Of a stretch of 64,000 bases of DNA, positions 12,760-57,312 are shown piece by piece. A program made the position numbers and the translations under genes. The DNA is from Lota lota (taxonomy: Eukaryota > Chordata > Actinopteri > Gadiformes > Lotidae). A model generated the notes under the pieces. That model was not told the DNA's origin. It saw only the letters and a program-made list of their open reading frames with translations, and ran no database searches. The stretch's first letter is position 1, and the number at the start of each line of letters is the position of its first letter. The stretch is taken from NCBI GenBank assembly GCA_026745465.1, contig JACYXH010000826.1:4814724-4878723 (forward strand), read 5' to 3'.

Positions 12760-13900
12760 GGTGTGTTTTAAAACGTTTCCCTCACGTGCTCCTTCCTATT
12801 GCTCATTCACTATGACTTCGAGGGGATCTAGTGGTTAGGAGCTGAGCATGGAGGATAGGAGCGCAACTTTTCAGACCTGCTTTATGAGTGAATGTCTCAT
12901 CTCCAAAGCACTTCCTGTTTTAGTATCCTCCGTCCCAAGCTGCTACGACAGCCGCTATAGGTTACTCCTTTATACTATGGTACAATATAGATTTAGGAAA
13001 AGTGGGTGAGTGGAATTGCTATAGAATGACTAATGGAACGCAGCCTTGGGGTATGCAGGTGAGAGGAGGTGTGCGGCCACAGCTGATTCTGATCAATAAT
13101 TTACAGAAACGATATAAGTGGCATGGGAAGTAACAGATGTTAGCCAGAGGTGAAGAAATGTGTTGTCACACATGCCCACACACTGATCAAGCTATCAGCT
13201 TGTGCATCCATCTCTACCATTTAATTTTAAACTCAGAGCCGAACCTTCACTCAAACACTCCAGGTTTGCTCTCGACTCCCCCTGAGAGAGGGAGTTTCAT
13301 TCACAAGTATCTGGAAATTAATATATCTATTCTAGATCATACCGGAGAAGCTCTCACATCAGGACTTTAAATTACTGTAAAGAAAAGTTGTGATAGTAGT
13401 CTACTTGAGTTTGAGTTGAGACGTCTAAAATGCGTTGCACACTCCTAACCATCCCTGGAAGGTTGATTTTGCAAACCCTGGGATAAGGAAATTAAAAATA
13501 TCTGTTCTTTAGCTTTAGAAAGGTGATTATTTCCCAAGGTACTCACTCTGTCATTGTTCTGTACTACTGATAACATGTAATCGTTATATTTTGCTTGTAG
13601 TTATGTCGTTTTAAAACATTTAAAACATTAAGAACATTTCATTTACGTGATACTGCTGCCACCTGCTGGACGGAAATCAAAACTACATGTATAGGACGGC
13701 TTGGTGGACACTCCCACTTGTGATGTCGCTAGAAGGTAGATTTGGAAAAGGCTTGTAAAATAATCAAAATCACACCTGTTGGTAAAATAGGGGATCTTTA
13801 AGACATAATGTCTAATGTCAACTAATTAAAAACCAAATTAACATACTGTCCACAAACAAAAGGTCCACTAGTAGCTAAGCCACAATATTGATAAACGTAT
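12760..13900. other. intergenic region between vmo1 promoter and brd2 3' end
   Basis: No coding exon recognised. It contains one good CTCF-like motif (13656-13669). A minus-strand AATAAA at 13921-13926 is the most likely brd2 polyadenylation hexamer. Confidence 0.5.
13656..13669 (-). promoter_or_regulatory. CTCF-like motif
   Basis: The minus strand reads CCAGCAGGTGGCAG, a full match to the CTCF core CCASYAGRKGGCRS. It lies between vmo1 and brd2. Occupancy is unknown. Confidence 0.4.
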
Positions 13901-15613
13901 AGTTATACAAATAATGGTTATTTATTTTCTTTAAGAAGAAAGAAATGTAAAACCGCAGGAATCTTTTTTTTTATGCAATCCCAGAATATTAAAAAAATAC
14001 CTAAAATGTATTGTTTGATTTGAAGATTTGTTTTCCCTCCAAGCAGGCACTTAAATAGATTGTCCCCAATTATCGTAGACACACACAGAAAAGACACAAA
14101 ACTCAAAGGCTTTTCTACAAGAGATTATTTTAATATACAGAGTTGTTGAAGGAAAGTGACGCGTCTGAGAGGTGGCCATCTAGTCAACTACCGACTAGAA
14201 AACCTCTTGAGGAAAACAAAAGGACAGTATGAACACTGATAGCCGACACACTTCAAAAACCGCAACACATAGTGCAAGTATATATACACAAGTATAGTAT
14301 CTTTTAGGGAACATTCAACGATATAGATCTTTTTTCTTTACAATGCAGGGTCTATAAGGTGTTTGTGCGTAGCTCCGGCCTCCAACCAGTGAAGCTGCTG
14401 GCCTGCCTTTCTGACGAGTGTCAAGCGTTTAAAAAAAAGAAAAACATTCCAAAAAAGAAAGTTTAAACACTTTAAGTGCACTAATGTCAAGTATTATTTA
14501 TAAAGTACTTTACACAAAAATCAGATCATATAAATATATATGTATAAGTTAAACTGTCTACAGTACTTTCTGATAGATTCAGCACTATATGTACTTTCAA
14601 GTGACAAAACAGAAGCACACGGACATACATCTTCTGATTAAAGCAAAGTTTCAGAGCAAAGGTTCGCCAAAGGAACATGAGGAAAATGGCGAAACAAAGC
14701 GATTTGTTAAGGATTGCTTTTTAAGATAGAGAAAAAGATGTGAATTTAATGTACTCTGATCAATAATACTGTCTTTATAAATGTTCAAAGTGATGAGACA
14801 TTGTTTGCTTTTAAAAAAATATCCAAACAACTAAAGTTGCTTACACTGCACCCCTTAAAACTTCAGTCCTACAGAACCACTGTATCTTTTTTTAACACCA
14901 AAAGCCAAATGGGGGTAGCGTTTAAAATATAAACTAAAACCTATACAAGCAGCATATTTACTGCCAGACAGAATGTCTACTAATAAGCAGGAAGGACAAC
15001 GAAAATGCAGCCAAAAAACGAATCAGTCAAATTATCTTTACCAAAACAAGGCAAGAAACGAATAAATCCCTCCCCACGGCTTCCTTTGATTGGCTGTTTT
15101 GCTGCTCCACACTGCAGAGATGATTAATGGACAGATCCGAGCTCCAATGAGGGCACTGCCAAACTGCTTTTAAAACTATCCACCAACAGATGTTGGGGAC
15201 AATAAATGTCAGATGGGGTGGGTTTGGAGTGGAATACGGCTCCGACTGAGCGTATTCACAACATCATCTCCTACTTTGATGCGAGCACAATAAAAGTGTT
15301 CTTTATAAAAGAAACATACACTTATACGTCTATATACACACGCGCACACAGGCACGCGCACACACACACACACAGGAAAAGGGAGGGAGAACCAAGCCAT
15401 TTTGTGTTTTGGGGTTTCTACGATTATACATACATAATTCTTACTTAGTTCCACTCCTGCCTCCAAACGGCCCCCCCTCCCCCACCAACATCCTGTCGAC
15501 GACAGCTCTCTTGGCGTGTTCCAGCTAAGGTGTGCCACAAGGCTGTCGTCTGGGCCCACTACTATGTCAGGGTGCACCGTGTGTCCTGGGCCAGCCCATG
15601 TCCCTGAGCGTTC

Positions 15614-15646
<33 letters not shown>

Positions 15647-15688
15647 GGTGTTGGTGTGAAATTCCTCACTGGGGCGACAGCCACAGCC
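13900..15688 (-). other. probable brd2 3' UTR
   Basis: AT-rich non-coding sequence following the brd2 stop, ending near a minus-strand AATAAA (plus-strand TTTATT at 13921-13926). It contains a 30-base C homopolymer on the transcript strand. The extent is inferred, with no transcript evidence. Confidence 0.4.
15616..15645. repeat. homopolymer G30 (C30 in the brd2 transcript)
   Basis: Thirty consecutive G on the plus strand, about 43 bp beyond the brd2 stop. It would be poly-C in the brd2 3' UTR. Exact length may be a sequencing artefact. Confidence 0.9.
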
Positions 15689-28774
<13,086 letters not shown>

Positions 28775-30702
28775 CAGGGTGGATCCGGTTTGTTATTGTT
28801 ATCCAAATCGCCCAGAGTTGAGGCGGCTCTTAGACAACGATGTGTACTGCACAACTCTGCAGTGAAATGGCGCCCTAACGCTTCCGCTAAGTTCTTTATA
28901 AACCAACAACGTGTCAGCACGTAGTATTTCCTGTCACGTCATGGATATTGGGTGATTTCATTGGCTATGCGTAAAGACGTAGGTGTGTTAAGGCCCCACG
29001 CCCAAGACTGCAATGGAACATTTCGTCCTTTTGGTACCAAATACATCTTTAATGTGGTCTGCGATTGTTCTTGCGGAGTATTTTATAAAAGACCTAAATA
29101 TTAACGTAAACCTTTTCTCAAAATGCTTTCCACATACAGAAATGCAATTCGTTGCATTATTGTGTGTCGACCGACGCAGCGCTGTCAGGTGCGGTTATGG
29201 ACTGCATATGTGAGGGCCCCCTACTAATACATCATTGATTTCTAGACATGTAACCTTGATAATGGTCATTCGCTTGAGCAGGTAAAATAATCAGGTACCT
29301 GAATAAAATTGGAAATAAATTGGATTTGCGTAACGCCAGCTTTATGTAATTGCAAGCGATGAACGATGAACGTTCCAACAGAAGATGGCGCAAAAGCTTG
29401 CTTTTGAATCAAGACGAACAGCGCATTGCTACATCACACAAACTTAACAGATATTCTGCATTATCTCACTTTAAACGACCTTGCTTGTATAAAAACAAAA
29501 CAAACAGTTTTGGGTTTATTTTCAAATTTCAAAGACATTGAAAAAGGCACAACTTCATTATTAAATTACACTTACAAATAAATGTATTTAAATATCTCAA
29601 AGGAATGTTGATGCTTCGTAAGGTATTTAAATTAAAAAAGAGTGTCAAATGTGTATATAAAAAACTATTCAAACCTTTTAGAATGGACATATTCAAAGTA
29701 TCTGCAAAGTGCATGAAAACAATTTTATACCCACACCAATGTTTAAAAACTTAAAAGGTATAATATGTAACATTTCCGCATTTAAAAACCCAAAAAACGA
29801 CTAGACCCATGTTATATATTTAGCTGAGTTGTGTAGTAACATTAAACCAAATGTTTCCAACAATGTTCATCCCAGAGAAATCCCTAGTATTATTCACGGT
29901 AGAGGTCCGTTACATTTGTTGACGTTGCATGTCAATGGCATCATATCCCCTTAACCCCCTTACTTCCAGGGAAACACACGAAACAGTAATACAGTAGGGG
30001 CCTAATTTTGGGATATTATATTTCAATATCAATCTAGCTTACTACGATGTTGCCATCCGCCAAGCTAATGCCGTGTTTTCCACACATTTACTTGGGCGGG
30101 TCATTTAAAAAATAAATAAACATTTGAGAGAATGCTTTTGACTGTTGAAAAGCTATTAGGATACTCTTCCAAACAGTGATTTTAATTAATTGGGAACATT
30201 TTGAAATGTGACACATTTCGAAACAACTTTCTATATCCAATTTAATTGCATTTTAGTTAGGCCATTATTTAACCTAACTTAAACGTCGGCTACCACCACA
30301 AGTACAATCTAATTCTGTAGGAAACACTGAAATGTGTATGGTAACGTTATAACGTTACCATACAACGTCCAACACATTTATAAAGTTATTTGAAGTATGA
30401 TTGTTTTGACCACGGAAAACAGCAATAGGCTTCCCCACATAACATTATTTACAGCCGATTGGGTAGTCGACTCATCAAATTAATATTAGTTATTTTATGA
30501 TACTTGCAGCTATTTCATTAGGATGAAATTACATAAAACGAATAAACGTGACTAAACGTGACGTCAATAAAAGTTGAATACATTAAGTCGTCGTTGCTAC
30601 TTCACGATGTCATCAAACGATGTATTTAGTTATTGTTTTGATTGAGAGAGGCAGAAATGACATATTATACCTTTACAAAAGACAAATTGTAACCAAAAAG
30701 CC
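28775..30702. other. brd2 promoter/5' UTR and tap1-brd2 intergenic region
   Basis: Sequence from 28775 to about 28860 should hold the brd2 5' UTR and start site. The rest separates brd2 from the tap1 stop codon. No exon was recognised. The tap1 3' UTR must lie here. A minus-strand AATAAA at 29515-29520 is one candidate signal but is distant. Confidence 0.4.
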
Positions 30703-39917
<9,215 letters not shown>

Positions 39918-41433
39918 CCTGCGCTGGTGCAGAAAGTATATTCAGAGAGAACGAGAAATAACCTGAGAAAGAGAGATTCAGAAAGCGAGATCATGCTTGT
40001 GCGAGGTAACCGCATAAACAAAGTGCAATCAAACATTGCCCACCATTTGCCATGTTCACAAAAACGATTACCCTTTGCAGCGTTTCGAAACCTAAAGTAA
40101 CTTTCATTTTCACATAGCGTTTGACTTGCTAATATCATCGAGTTAAACACCAAGATGAATGTGATAATAGCACAATTAAATATTGAAACACGCTCCGTCC
40201 ATCTATAAAATGCCAGAAAACTAGTTTATAGTCATAGTAACAGTTACCTTTGCTTTGAATTCCACCCGGAAATAATACAGGGTCAAAAATGTCCAACCTG
40301 CATTAAGAAAATGATCAGTCATGATCATTGGTCAACTTGTTGATAAATACTGCATTTGGAGAAGGACAAATCAATCCAACAAATACAAGAATCAACCTAC
40401 TCCGCCTGTGAACTTCTTACGCGTTGTCGACGACTCTTCTGCAAAACTGAAAACGAAAGTATTCTAACATGGAAAGTCCCACTCCCTACTTGGCTGATCG
40501 AGATAGAGAGAACGATCAGGCAACGTGTCCAAGGCCGTCGGCATTTTACGTTCTATGTTGTGAATCATAATTCTTAAAATATTACTCAAATGGTAAACTA
40601 CATGTGCCAAACATAAACCTCTTTCTAAAACGTATGCATTGACAAGCTCTTCAGCTCCAGTGACGACACCATGTGGAACGGAGTGGAATAACACACAACA
40701 TGATATTTTTTGCCACCATGTTTACTGTTGAACAGCTTTCTGCTGGCCTACCATCATCGGTTAACATGTCTGGTATTCGAAATATTGTAAAACAACATAA
40801 AATAATATGAAAATATAATTAGTTTCTTAATATAATAGTATAGTTCGTGTTAGGTATATTAGTATAATTCGGGATCTGCTGCTAATTCAATTTCAGTGAA
40901 AAAAACTAAAAGGCTATTTTTAGTATTGAGAAAGTTGAGTATGTATAACAGTTGTTTAGTCCCTATTCCTAATCCAGAATTCGTTACAGTCTATAAAACT
41001 CTAGACTGGACCATCGTTATTAATTCTTAATCAAACATTGTGGCTTTGTGTTAAGGCACAATGACACATCTTAGTGTTGTACTGTTTTATAACGCCAATA
41101 AATGTCAACATAAAAGCCAAAGACCAGACCTTCCTCACAGACCTTGAGTTCCCTGAGTACTGGGCCAGTTTGTGTACTGAGGTATTATCAAGTTTAAATC
41201 AGATGTGGGGCTTACAGAGTGAAAGTAGAACCAAGGTGTAAAACAACCACTTACAATTGTTGGCCAATGAGGGAAGTAAATCACAGTGTCAGTGGGAGTA
41301 TCAAAGTCTTTGAAAGTAATTGCTTCTTCGGTTAACACAGGTTCTCATGGTGTTTACCATGCTGTTTAACACATCTTTAATACAAAATATAGAAGAAAGA
41401 AAAGGGATTATGTCTGGAAAGGTAAACAACACA

Positions 41434-41473
<40 letters not shown>

Positions 41474-41978
41474 TGTGTATGCCCGCGTGCACGTGTGTGC
41501 ATGGGATGGCACTTGTGTATGCACGTTGCTTTTTCAAAAATTTGAATTCAAACATTGCAGACAATAACAAGCGTACACAACACCACCCCCACCAAACCCC
41601 CAGCCCTCAACTCTATTCTTCCCACACAGTGGCAGGAAGTAGTCCGCATATCCGGAGGGCTTCGCTTAAAGAATAGCCGTGCTGGAGGGTGGTGATGCTG
41701 GAAGGTGGAGGGGAGGGGGCACGGTCGGTTCCCACCAGCCTCTCCTCCAACCTGGTCACACGGATCGGACGCAGTGACCGTCACCAGCACCAGGAGGGGG
41801 GTTTACGGCAGAGTAGGGATTCAAAGAAGAAGGAACTTACACTGTCTGGACAGGCATCGGAACCAGTGACCAGAGTACATTGAACCAAACTGGACTGGTT
41901 TGGCTGGGAAGTGGGCTGGAAGAGTACCAATAAAAAGGAGGTACATAAAGGACTGAAGTGTGTGAGGATTGAAGGAGC
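39918..41978. promoter_or_regulatory. divergent intergenic region between tap1 and the Notch-like gene
   Basis: The two genes are head to head with about 2.06 kb between start codons, so both promoters lie here. It contains an interferon-type element near tap1 (40100-40111). Near 41924 an AATAAAAAG sequence could serve as a weak TATA for the Notch-like gene. A GT/AT microsatellite lies near 41436-41480. No additional exon recognised. Confidence 0.6.
40100..40111 (-). promoter_or_regulatory. IRF-element/ISRE-like site upstream of tap1
   Basis: The minus strand reads GAAAATGAAAGT, which fits the GAAANNGAAA core of ISRE/IRF-E sites. It lies 183-194 bp upstream of the tap1 ATG. Interferon induction of TAP1 through such sites is established in mammals, and function here is inferred. 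Confidence 0.45.
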
Positions 41979-51504
<9,526 letters not shown>

Positions 51505-51917
51505 AACCAGCCCTCTTCAACACACACAAACACTGTCGAGTACAACCAAACATTCAGTTGAGGCTGAAAACCAACATTGACTGTCAACTCTAGCAGTAGT
51601 AGTGACCTACAGTAAGCTATTCCATATTTCCTGTTCATAGAGGTTGTACCAGTATACTAGCCTGACACCACCAGACCAATTCACAACCTAATCTCTAGGT
51701 GCTTTTTTGGATTTACAAGGGGTGTTATCAACTGGTGCGGACCAAAATGCCTCTGGATGCAATTGGATAGACCTACAACCAATAAGAGCAATGAAACGTA
51801 TGACACATCAGCAGCAGTCTGATGTGTTTATTTTTTCTTTATTTATGAAAATGCCTCAATGGCACTCCCATAGGGCGCTCCTCTGTACAGTCATCGTATC
51901 AAACCCACCCCAAATGC

Positions 51918-51923
51918 AATAAA
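51918..51923 (+). terminator. polyadenylation signal of the Notch-like gene
   Basis: AATAAA lies 414 bp after the stop codon in an otherwise unremarkable 3' UTR. Confidence 0.6.
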
Positions 51924-52306
51924 CAGTTATTATTGGCCCGACACGGTTGGCTGGAAATCTTTCTGAAAGGGAGGGAAGCCAGATGCATATGTCGGAGAAA
52001 ATATAACATGAGCGTCCATGAAAACGACATAATATGAATGTATATAATTATTTCTGTGTAAAATATGAGTAATTTAGTATCGCATTATCAGTCCAACTGT
52101 CTTATTGTTATGAGTCGGTATGTTGTTGTTTACTGCTTCACTGAGACTTTTTTGGCTTGTAAACATGCTTGCAAATCTTTTTCTTATTTGACGTTAAGCA
52201 CTTTTATTTACTTTCTTTTTTGTATTTCCCATATCTAAAAGTGTAACGTTATATTATTTGTCAGATTAAAAACATTGAAATTGGATATGTTCATCTTTTA
52301 TTCTCG

Positions 52307-52428
<122 letters not shown>

Positions 52429-53104
52429 GTGATTCAACGGGTAAACGGTGGTCAAATTCAAGATGATGCGAGGTGAGGTGACATGAGGTGAGGTGATACT
52501 GTGGGAACGTGGCTATGAGATCTTTCCCGTGCAGGGCAGAGCCAAACGATCTGAATTACCCGTCACACTTCGAGCCTTCCTAACGTGTTAATAGCCGTTG
52601 CCACGTGGAGGTGCGCCATGCTCTTCGCCACAGGGCGCCCCGTGCCACTGAACGCTGTGAGTGAACGATGCCTCGCGGTCCTCAATGGCAACTCTTGATT
52701 GTTAAATCCAACACGACGAAAACCCCGTGCAGGTTTCTTTCCCACACACGATTGACGCGTAGGTGATACACATCCACACATTCACATCTCGTGGTGTTAA
52801 ACCGCCCTCTACACTCTTCCCAATGGCAGTCGGAGATCGACATCAACTCTGCATTCACTTGTTATTATTGTTCACTTAAATTAAATACTGGGTTTATTGG
52901 GCATACATTTACTCGTTATAAGACAACACTACGAAACAAGGGGTCTTGCATTCAAATAGACAAACAACAAATATCCTTTATATAAAGATTCGATTTTTAA
53001 AAAAAGAAGCATATCTTTACACAGACCCCATTTGCTTTACGCACAACACCCCCGAGTGCGTAAAGGTTCGTATGAATACGTAACGACTCTGCGACTCGCA
53101 TGTC

Positions 53105-53206
53105 GACACCTCGGCCCGGGTCTAGGCCCGAGGTGTCACTTCCATGTGTGCCCAGTGGGAGCTCTACGCGCGTGCCAACATAACGCTTGGCGTGTACGCC
53201 AAGCGT
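53105..53206. repeat. two adjacent inverted repeats
   Basis: The first has arms GACACCTCGG and CCGAGGTGTC (53105-53137). The second has 11-bp arms ACGCTTGGCGT and ACGCCAAGCGT with a 2-bp spacer (53183-53206). Both lie about 1.4 kb upstream of the HES/HER ATG. Confidence 0.8.
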
Positions 53207-54474
53207 GTCGTAACACCTAGCGGGCTGTTTGAGTTTAAGGACAACTGGACATTTGTCAGGGAGTCATGTTTTCGTGGCATATGGTCGGAAATAACCAATT
53301 AGGCCTTTGCTACACTTCATGCCAGAGCTGTCCATGTGTTGTACCTGGTGTTAACGTGCTGAAGTCGCTGTTTACTTGGTGGGACTTTCTGTGTTCCATA
53401 AGCGGTTCAACTTTGACAAACAGTCAAGTATGGCGTTGGGTAACATGCAGTGCATATACAGTACATACATACAATAAAACACACACACACACACACACAC
53501 AAACTCTAACACAGACATACGCACACTCACACAGATATACACACACATATTTTCTCATGGCACGTTGATGGATAATGGCACTTTATTTTTAAAGTTTGTG
53601 TGAGTCTATTTGGCACGCGCAAGAACGAGATCGAGTAGGTTCGCCGTGAGAACTTGTCCACAGAACTGTTCTCATGGGAAAGTGTCTACATTCACGCTTT
53701 TATTGTGTGTTAGAATTGATACTTCACAAGAACGCGTGCTTGGGGGATGGGGTCCTAAGGTCTCACACGCGTGCGTTGGACGACTCAAAACCTAGTATTT
53801 ATTTTCAGAATGGAGGAATGGAATAGCCTCTGAGCTTTTTCATGCACGGTGTGTGGGAAGGAAGAAATAAATGTATTGTTTAAAGTACGTTGTTGAATAG
53901 GATCAATATTCCCAATACCTGTGTTAGTTTGTTTGGTCCCCTGAACCTCAGCCTCACCTGCACGGGCCAGTAAAACCCTCGTGCCACGGTGCCATTACTG
54001 TCTCAGACTGGCGCGGGTGTGTTTTATGTTTCCTTCATATGTAAATAAGTGTCACACCTCAGAGTGTCTCTTATTTCTCCCCCCTCACACACTCCCTGTG
54101 CACCACCGTATCCATAACAATGGACGCATGCCTTCACGCCATGGGCTGCCCAACCTGCACGTGCCCGCTGATTAACTAAAATATCTGAAGACATCTTGTA
54201 GGGAGAAGACGAGGATGATGGTGAGGTAGGAATGTGTCTCATCTCATTCATCTAAACAATTCCAAAGAACCTTAGGAATATATAAATGGGAACAACGGAA
54301 TAACAGTTCTACATGTATCTATATATTTAAATAAAATGGTGTTTCCACGGTCTGTTAACAATCTCCTGACAAAACATCCAATATCATCTTCTATACCAAC
54401 TGTACTTCATCATCTCTGTGAAGTGTGTCCTAAAAAATAGCTTCGTGTGACGCCACCAAAACAACCTGAGGTTT

Positions 54475-54515
54475 GTGGGAGGGGCCTACTGACGTCCTTT
54501 TGGGTTTAAAAGCTG
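54475..54515 (+). promoter_or_regulatory. core promoter of the first HES/HER gene
   Basis: GTGGGAGGGG (54475), a CRE-like TGACGTC (54491) and a TATA-like TTTAAAAG (54505) stand in that order. They lie about 80-110 bp upstream of the ATG at 54585. The second HES/HER gene has the same order of elements. Confidence 0.5.
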
Positions 54516-54584
54516 TCGCAGCGCGGTTGTGGTCACTTGACATCTCTGTCTGATACGACCACAAGCAGACGGAACTACCACTGC

Positions 54585-55532
54585 ATGACCACTGAGATGA
54601 AACTGCTTCAAGAAACAGGAGATGCGAAAATCAATAGAAAGGTACATTTTGACCCATATTGCTTATAAACAAATGTGTAGTTATGTAAAATATGTTAATT
54701 AAAAGGTTTGTTGAGAAATGCAACCCACAATTTATTTGGAGAGTATTTGGCTTTGCAAAAGTTGTTGTTTTGCCGAAATATTTAAATTGATCTTCCACCC
54801 TTTTCCCTCTTAGCTCCTCAAGCCCCAAGTCGAGAGACGTCGCAGGGAGAGAATGAACCGAAGTCTGGAGGGATTGAGACACCTCTTGCTTCAAGGCGTA
54901 CAACAAGAGGTAAAGGATTTTGCAATGGCTTCTATTCACATTACACAAGTGTGAGAATACAATGTTCTGTGTGCTTCATTCGATTTGTGTGGCATCGATT
55001 ATTAAGTATCTCTCTCTCTTTGAATCAGGGTGGCGCGCAAAGGCGAATCGAGAAAGCGGAGATTCTGGAGCACACGGTGCACTTTCTGCGCAACGTTACC
55101 GAGGGAGCCACAAAGATAGAAGGATGCCGGGTTGGCAACAATGCCTTCAAAGACGGCTTCTCCACCTGCATGCAGAGAGCTGTGCATTACCTGGGACAGC
55201 AGGGGGAGGGGCTGCGGCCAGCGGCCACACTCAACGTGGCGCTTGTCGGTAGCTTCACCTCCTCATACCCAGCGAGTCTCACGTGCACCGCGAAAGTGTG
55301 CTCCTCTTCGACTCAAACGAACCAGTTGCTATCAATCCGCCAGCTGATCAAGTCCAGGCACGGACAGTCGACGCGAGTAGACAAAATGGGTGAGGTTGCT
55401 GTTTCTCCTCGATCGCCTGTCCAGCACGCGTCCCTCGGTGCAGCGCAGCATCCGCTGAGACCGAACCAAGCCGAGAACCAGTCCCAGACTCTCTCCCGGT
55501 CCAGTTCGTCGCTATGGAGACCCTGGCCCTGA
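54585..55532 (+). CDS. HES/HER-family bHLH-Orange transcriptional repressor (first copy)
   Basis: Three coding exons at 54585-54641, 54814-54909 and 55029-55532 join in phase 0 and give 218 residues. The basic region and helix 1 (LLKPQVERRRRERMNRSLEG) keep the hallmark KP proline of hairy/E(spl) proteins. Helix 2 is QRRIEKAEILEHTVHFLRN. An Orange-type segment follows (NAFKDGFSTCMQRAVHYLGQ). The extreme C-terminus LWRPWP is the Groucho/TLE-binding tetrapeptide. Such proteins repress transcription in the nucleus, commonly downstream of Notch, as in somite segmentation and neurogenesis. The basic region resembles her7/hes7-type members, but I cannot assign an orthologue. It is convergent with a paralogue 5.3 kb away. 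An alternative in-frame ATG lies five codons downstream. Confidence 0.93.
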
Positions 55533-55854
55533 ACCCCGGACCCAAACATCACAAGCCGAAAAAAAAAAAAGACTTGAACTTAAAATGACTGCAAATGCTG
55601 CATTCGCAAATCAAGATATAATATATGCCGCGCGCGTTGTTACTGAAAATGTGTCCAAGAAAAATGTCCCCGCAGTGTTTTAAACACTGGTCACTTTGTC
55701 CATGTTTGTATTTGATCCGTACATGTGCTAATAATGTAAAGGGGTTATACACTTTATGCAGCATACGCTGTGTCAGCACAGGCCATATGTTTCAGTTGAC
55801 ATATTTATCAATTTACTTTGCACATAATTTATTTTTTATATTTCACCTTTGTAG

Positions 55855-55860
55855 AATAAA
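55855..55860 (+). terminator. polyadenylation signal of the first HES/HER gene
   Basis: AATAAA, followed by overlapping AAATAAA copies, 323 bp beyond the stop codon. Confidence 0.65.
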
Positions 55861-56783
55861 ATAAAATAAAAAAAGAACCCAAATGTCATTCATTGTATCT
55901 TGCAACGTGGCACGCGCCTTTCTTGTTTCTGACGAACGTGTGAAATGTGCGCTCGTGCTCTCACAACTCAGGTGTGAATTCTCAAGATGAAAGGTTGTTC
56001 ACACCAGCAGCGGATCTCTATACGAAAGAAGACATATTTTGGGTTGTAAATCCCCTTTGGCTGCGGAGGCTACTTCTAGGCGTACAAAACTAAAGTTAAC
56101 GAAAGTTAAAGGAACATGGGCCTGTTCATAAAGGCACGTTTGATTTAAATGTTTTTTTTATTAAATAATTTATTTAAATTTAAATAACAGCCATATAGCA
56201 GCCGATTCTAAATCATGCAAACGTCTGCAGTGCTTATTCGTACATATGTGTCTTTTTAGCCTTCTATTCACATACAACAGCAACGCTGACAACTCAGCCG
56301 TGTCGAATTGGACCAGTGTGTAATGGCATGTTGTTCGGACAGTGCAGCGGCGAGGGACGCAATTTGCGCGCGCCAAGAAGCGCGCAAATTGTTTCTTATT
56401 TTCCGGCTACTGTATTTGAATTGAGATTTTAACACCGACAATAACTAGAACATTTCTTTGCGTCATTTTACAGCTGTCCGGCTCTGGCGTGTGATCTGCG
56501 GTCTTCAAAGCAGCCGTTTTTAACCACGTATTAATTGTAACACGTAATAAAGTGCAAATGCGCGCGGAGCTGCCATTTCTTCTTGTGAAAGAGAGGAAAA
56601 CGTTCTCCCACGATCCGTGAGCATTTGGTCAATTAGCCCACACGAAAGAACAGCACGAAAGAAATAATCTTTTGAATGCGTCTGTGCCAGATATACAGCA
56701 ATATGATATTGATTGACAGATGTTATAATAATAATAATAATAATAACAGCAACAACAACAACAATAATAATAATAATAATAGC

Positions 56784-56920
56784 AAGAAGAAGAAGAAGAA
56801 GAAGAAGAAGAAGAAGAAGAAGAAGAAGAAGAAGAAGAAGAAGAAGAAGAAGAAGAAGAAGAAGAAGAAGAAGAAGAAGAAGAAGAAGAAGAAGAAGAAG
56901 AAGAAGAAGAAGAAGAAGAA

Positions 56921-56952
<32 letters not shown>

Positions 56953-56953
56953 A
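56784..56953. repeat. (AAG)n microsatellite, about 56 units
   Basis: Near-perfect AAG/GAA run preceded by an AAT/AAC trinucleotide stretch (56727-56780). Poly-Lys, poly-Arg, poly-Leu and poly-Ser frames across it are artefacts. Confidence 0.98.
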
Positions 56954-56989
56954 TACAGACATACATACATACAGACAGACATACATACA

Positions 56990-57312
56990 TTCAGCCCCTG
57001 CAGCCTGGAACATCTTGCAGACAGATATGCAGCTAGAGTACCTAATCCCTATTAAGTCATTAAACAATGTAGTAAAGGGTTTGGAGGCAAATCAAATTGG
57101 AATTTGTACTAGCTAGACCTGTCTCCAGCAGTCCGTTAGGCATATGATTCGGTTACCTATTACTAAATGTTTTGTTTTATGTACTTTTAATGTTTGTTGT
57201 ATGTTGTTGTGAGAAACTGTATTGCTGCTATCTTGGCCAGGGTCCCCTTGAAAAAGATCTTGTCATCTCACTGGGACTTACCTGGTAAAATAAAGGTTGA
57301 ATAAAAAAAAAT
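56990..57312 (+). mobile_element. 5'-truncated LINE 3' end
   Basis: A residual reading frame (PAAWNILQTDMQLEYLIPIK then SLNNVVKGL) resembles the AWNxLPxxLK...SLxxFKxxLK C-terminus of fish non-LTR reverse transcriptase proteins. The 3' end CACTGGGACTTACCTGGTAA then AATAAAGGTTGAATAAA is a typical teleost LINE tail. It is directly preceded by the GAA microsatellite. Confidence 0.65.

Noticed and set aside
56520-57116. Poly-Lys, poly-Arg, poly-Ser and poly-Phe frames
   Set aside because: These are products of the AAG microsatellite. The only protein-like part is the LINE C-terminal relic at 56990-57116.
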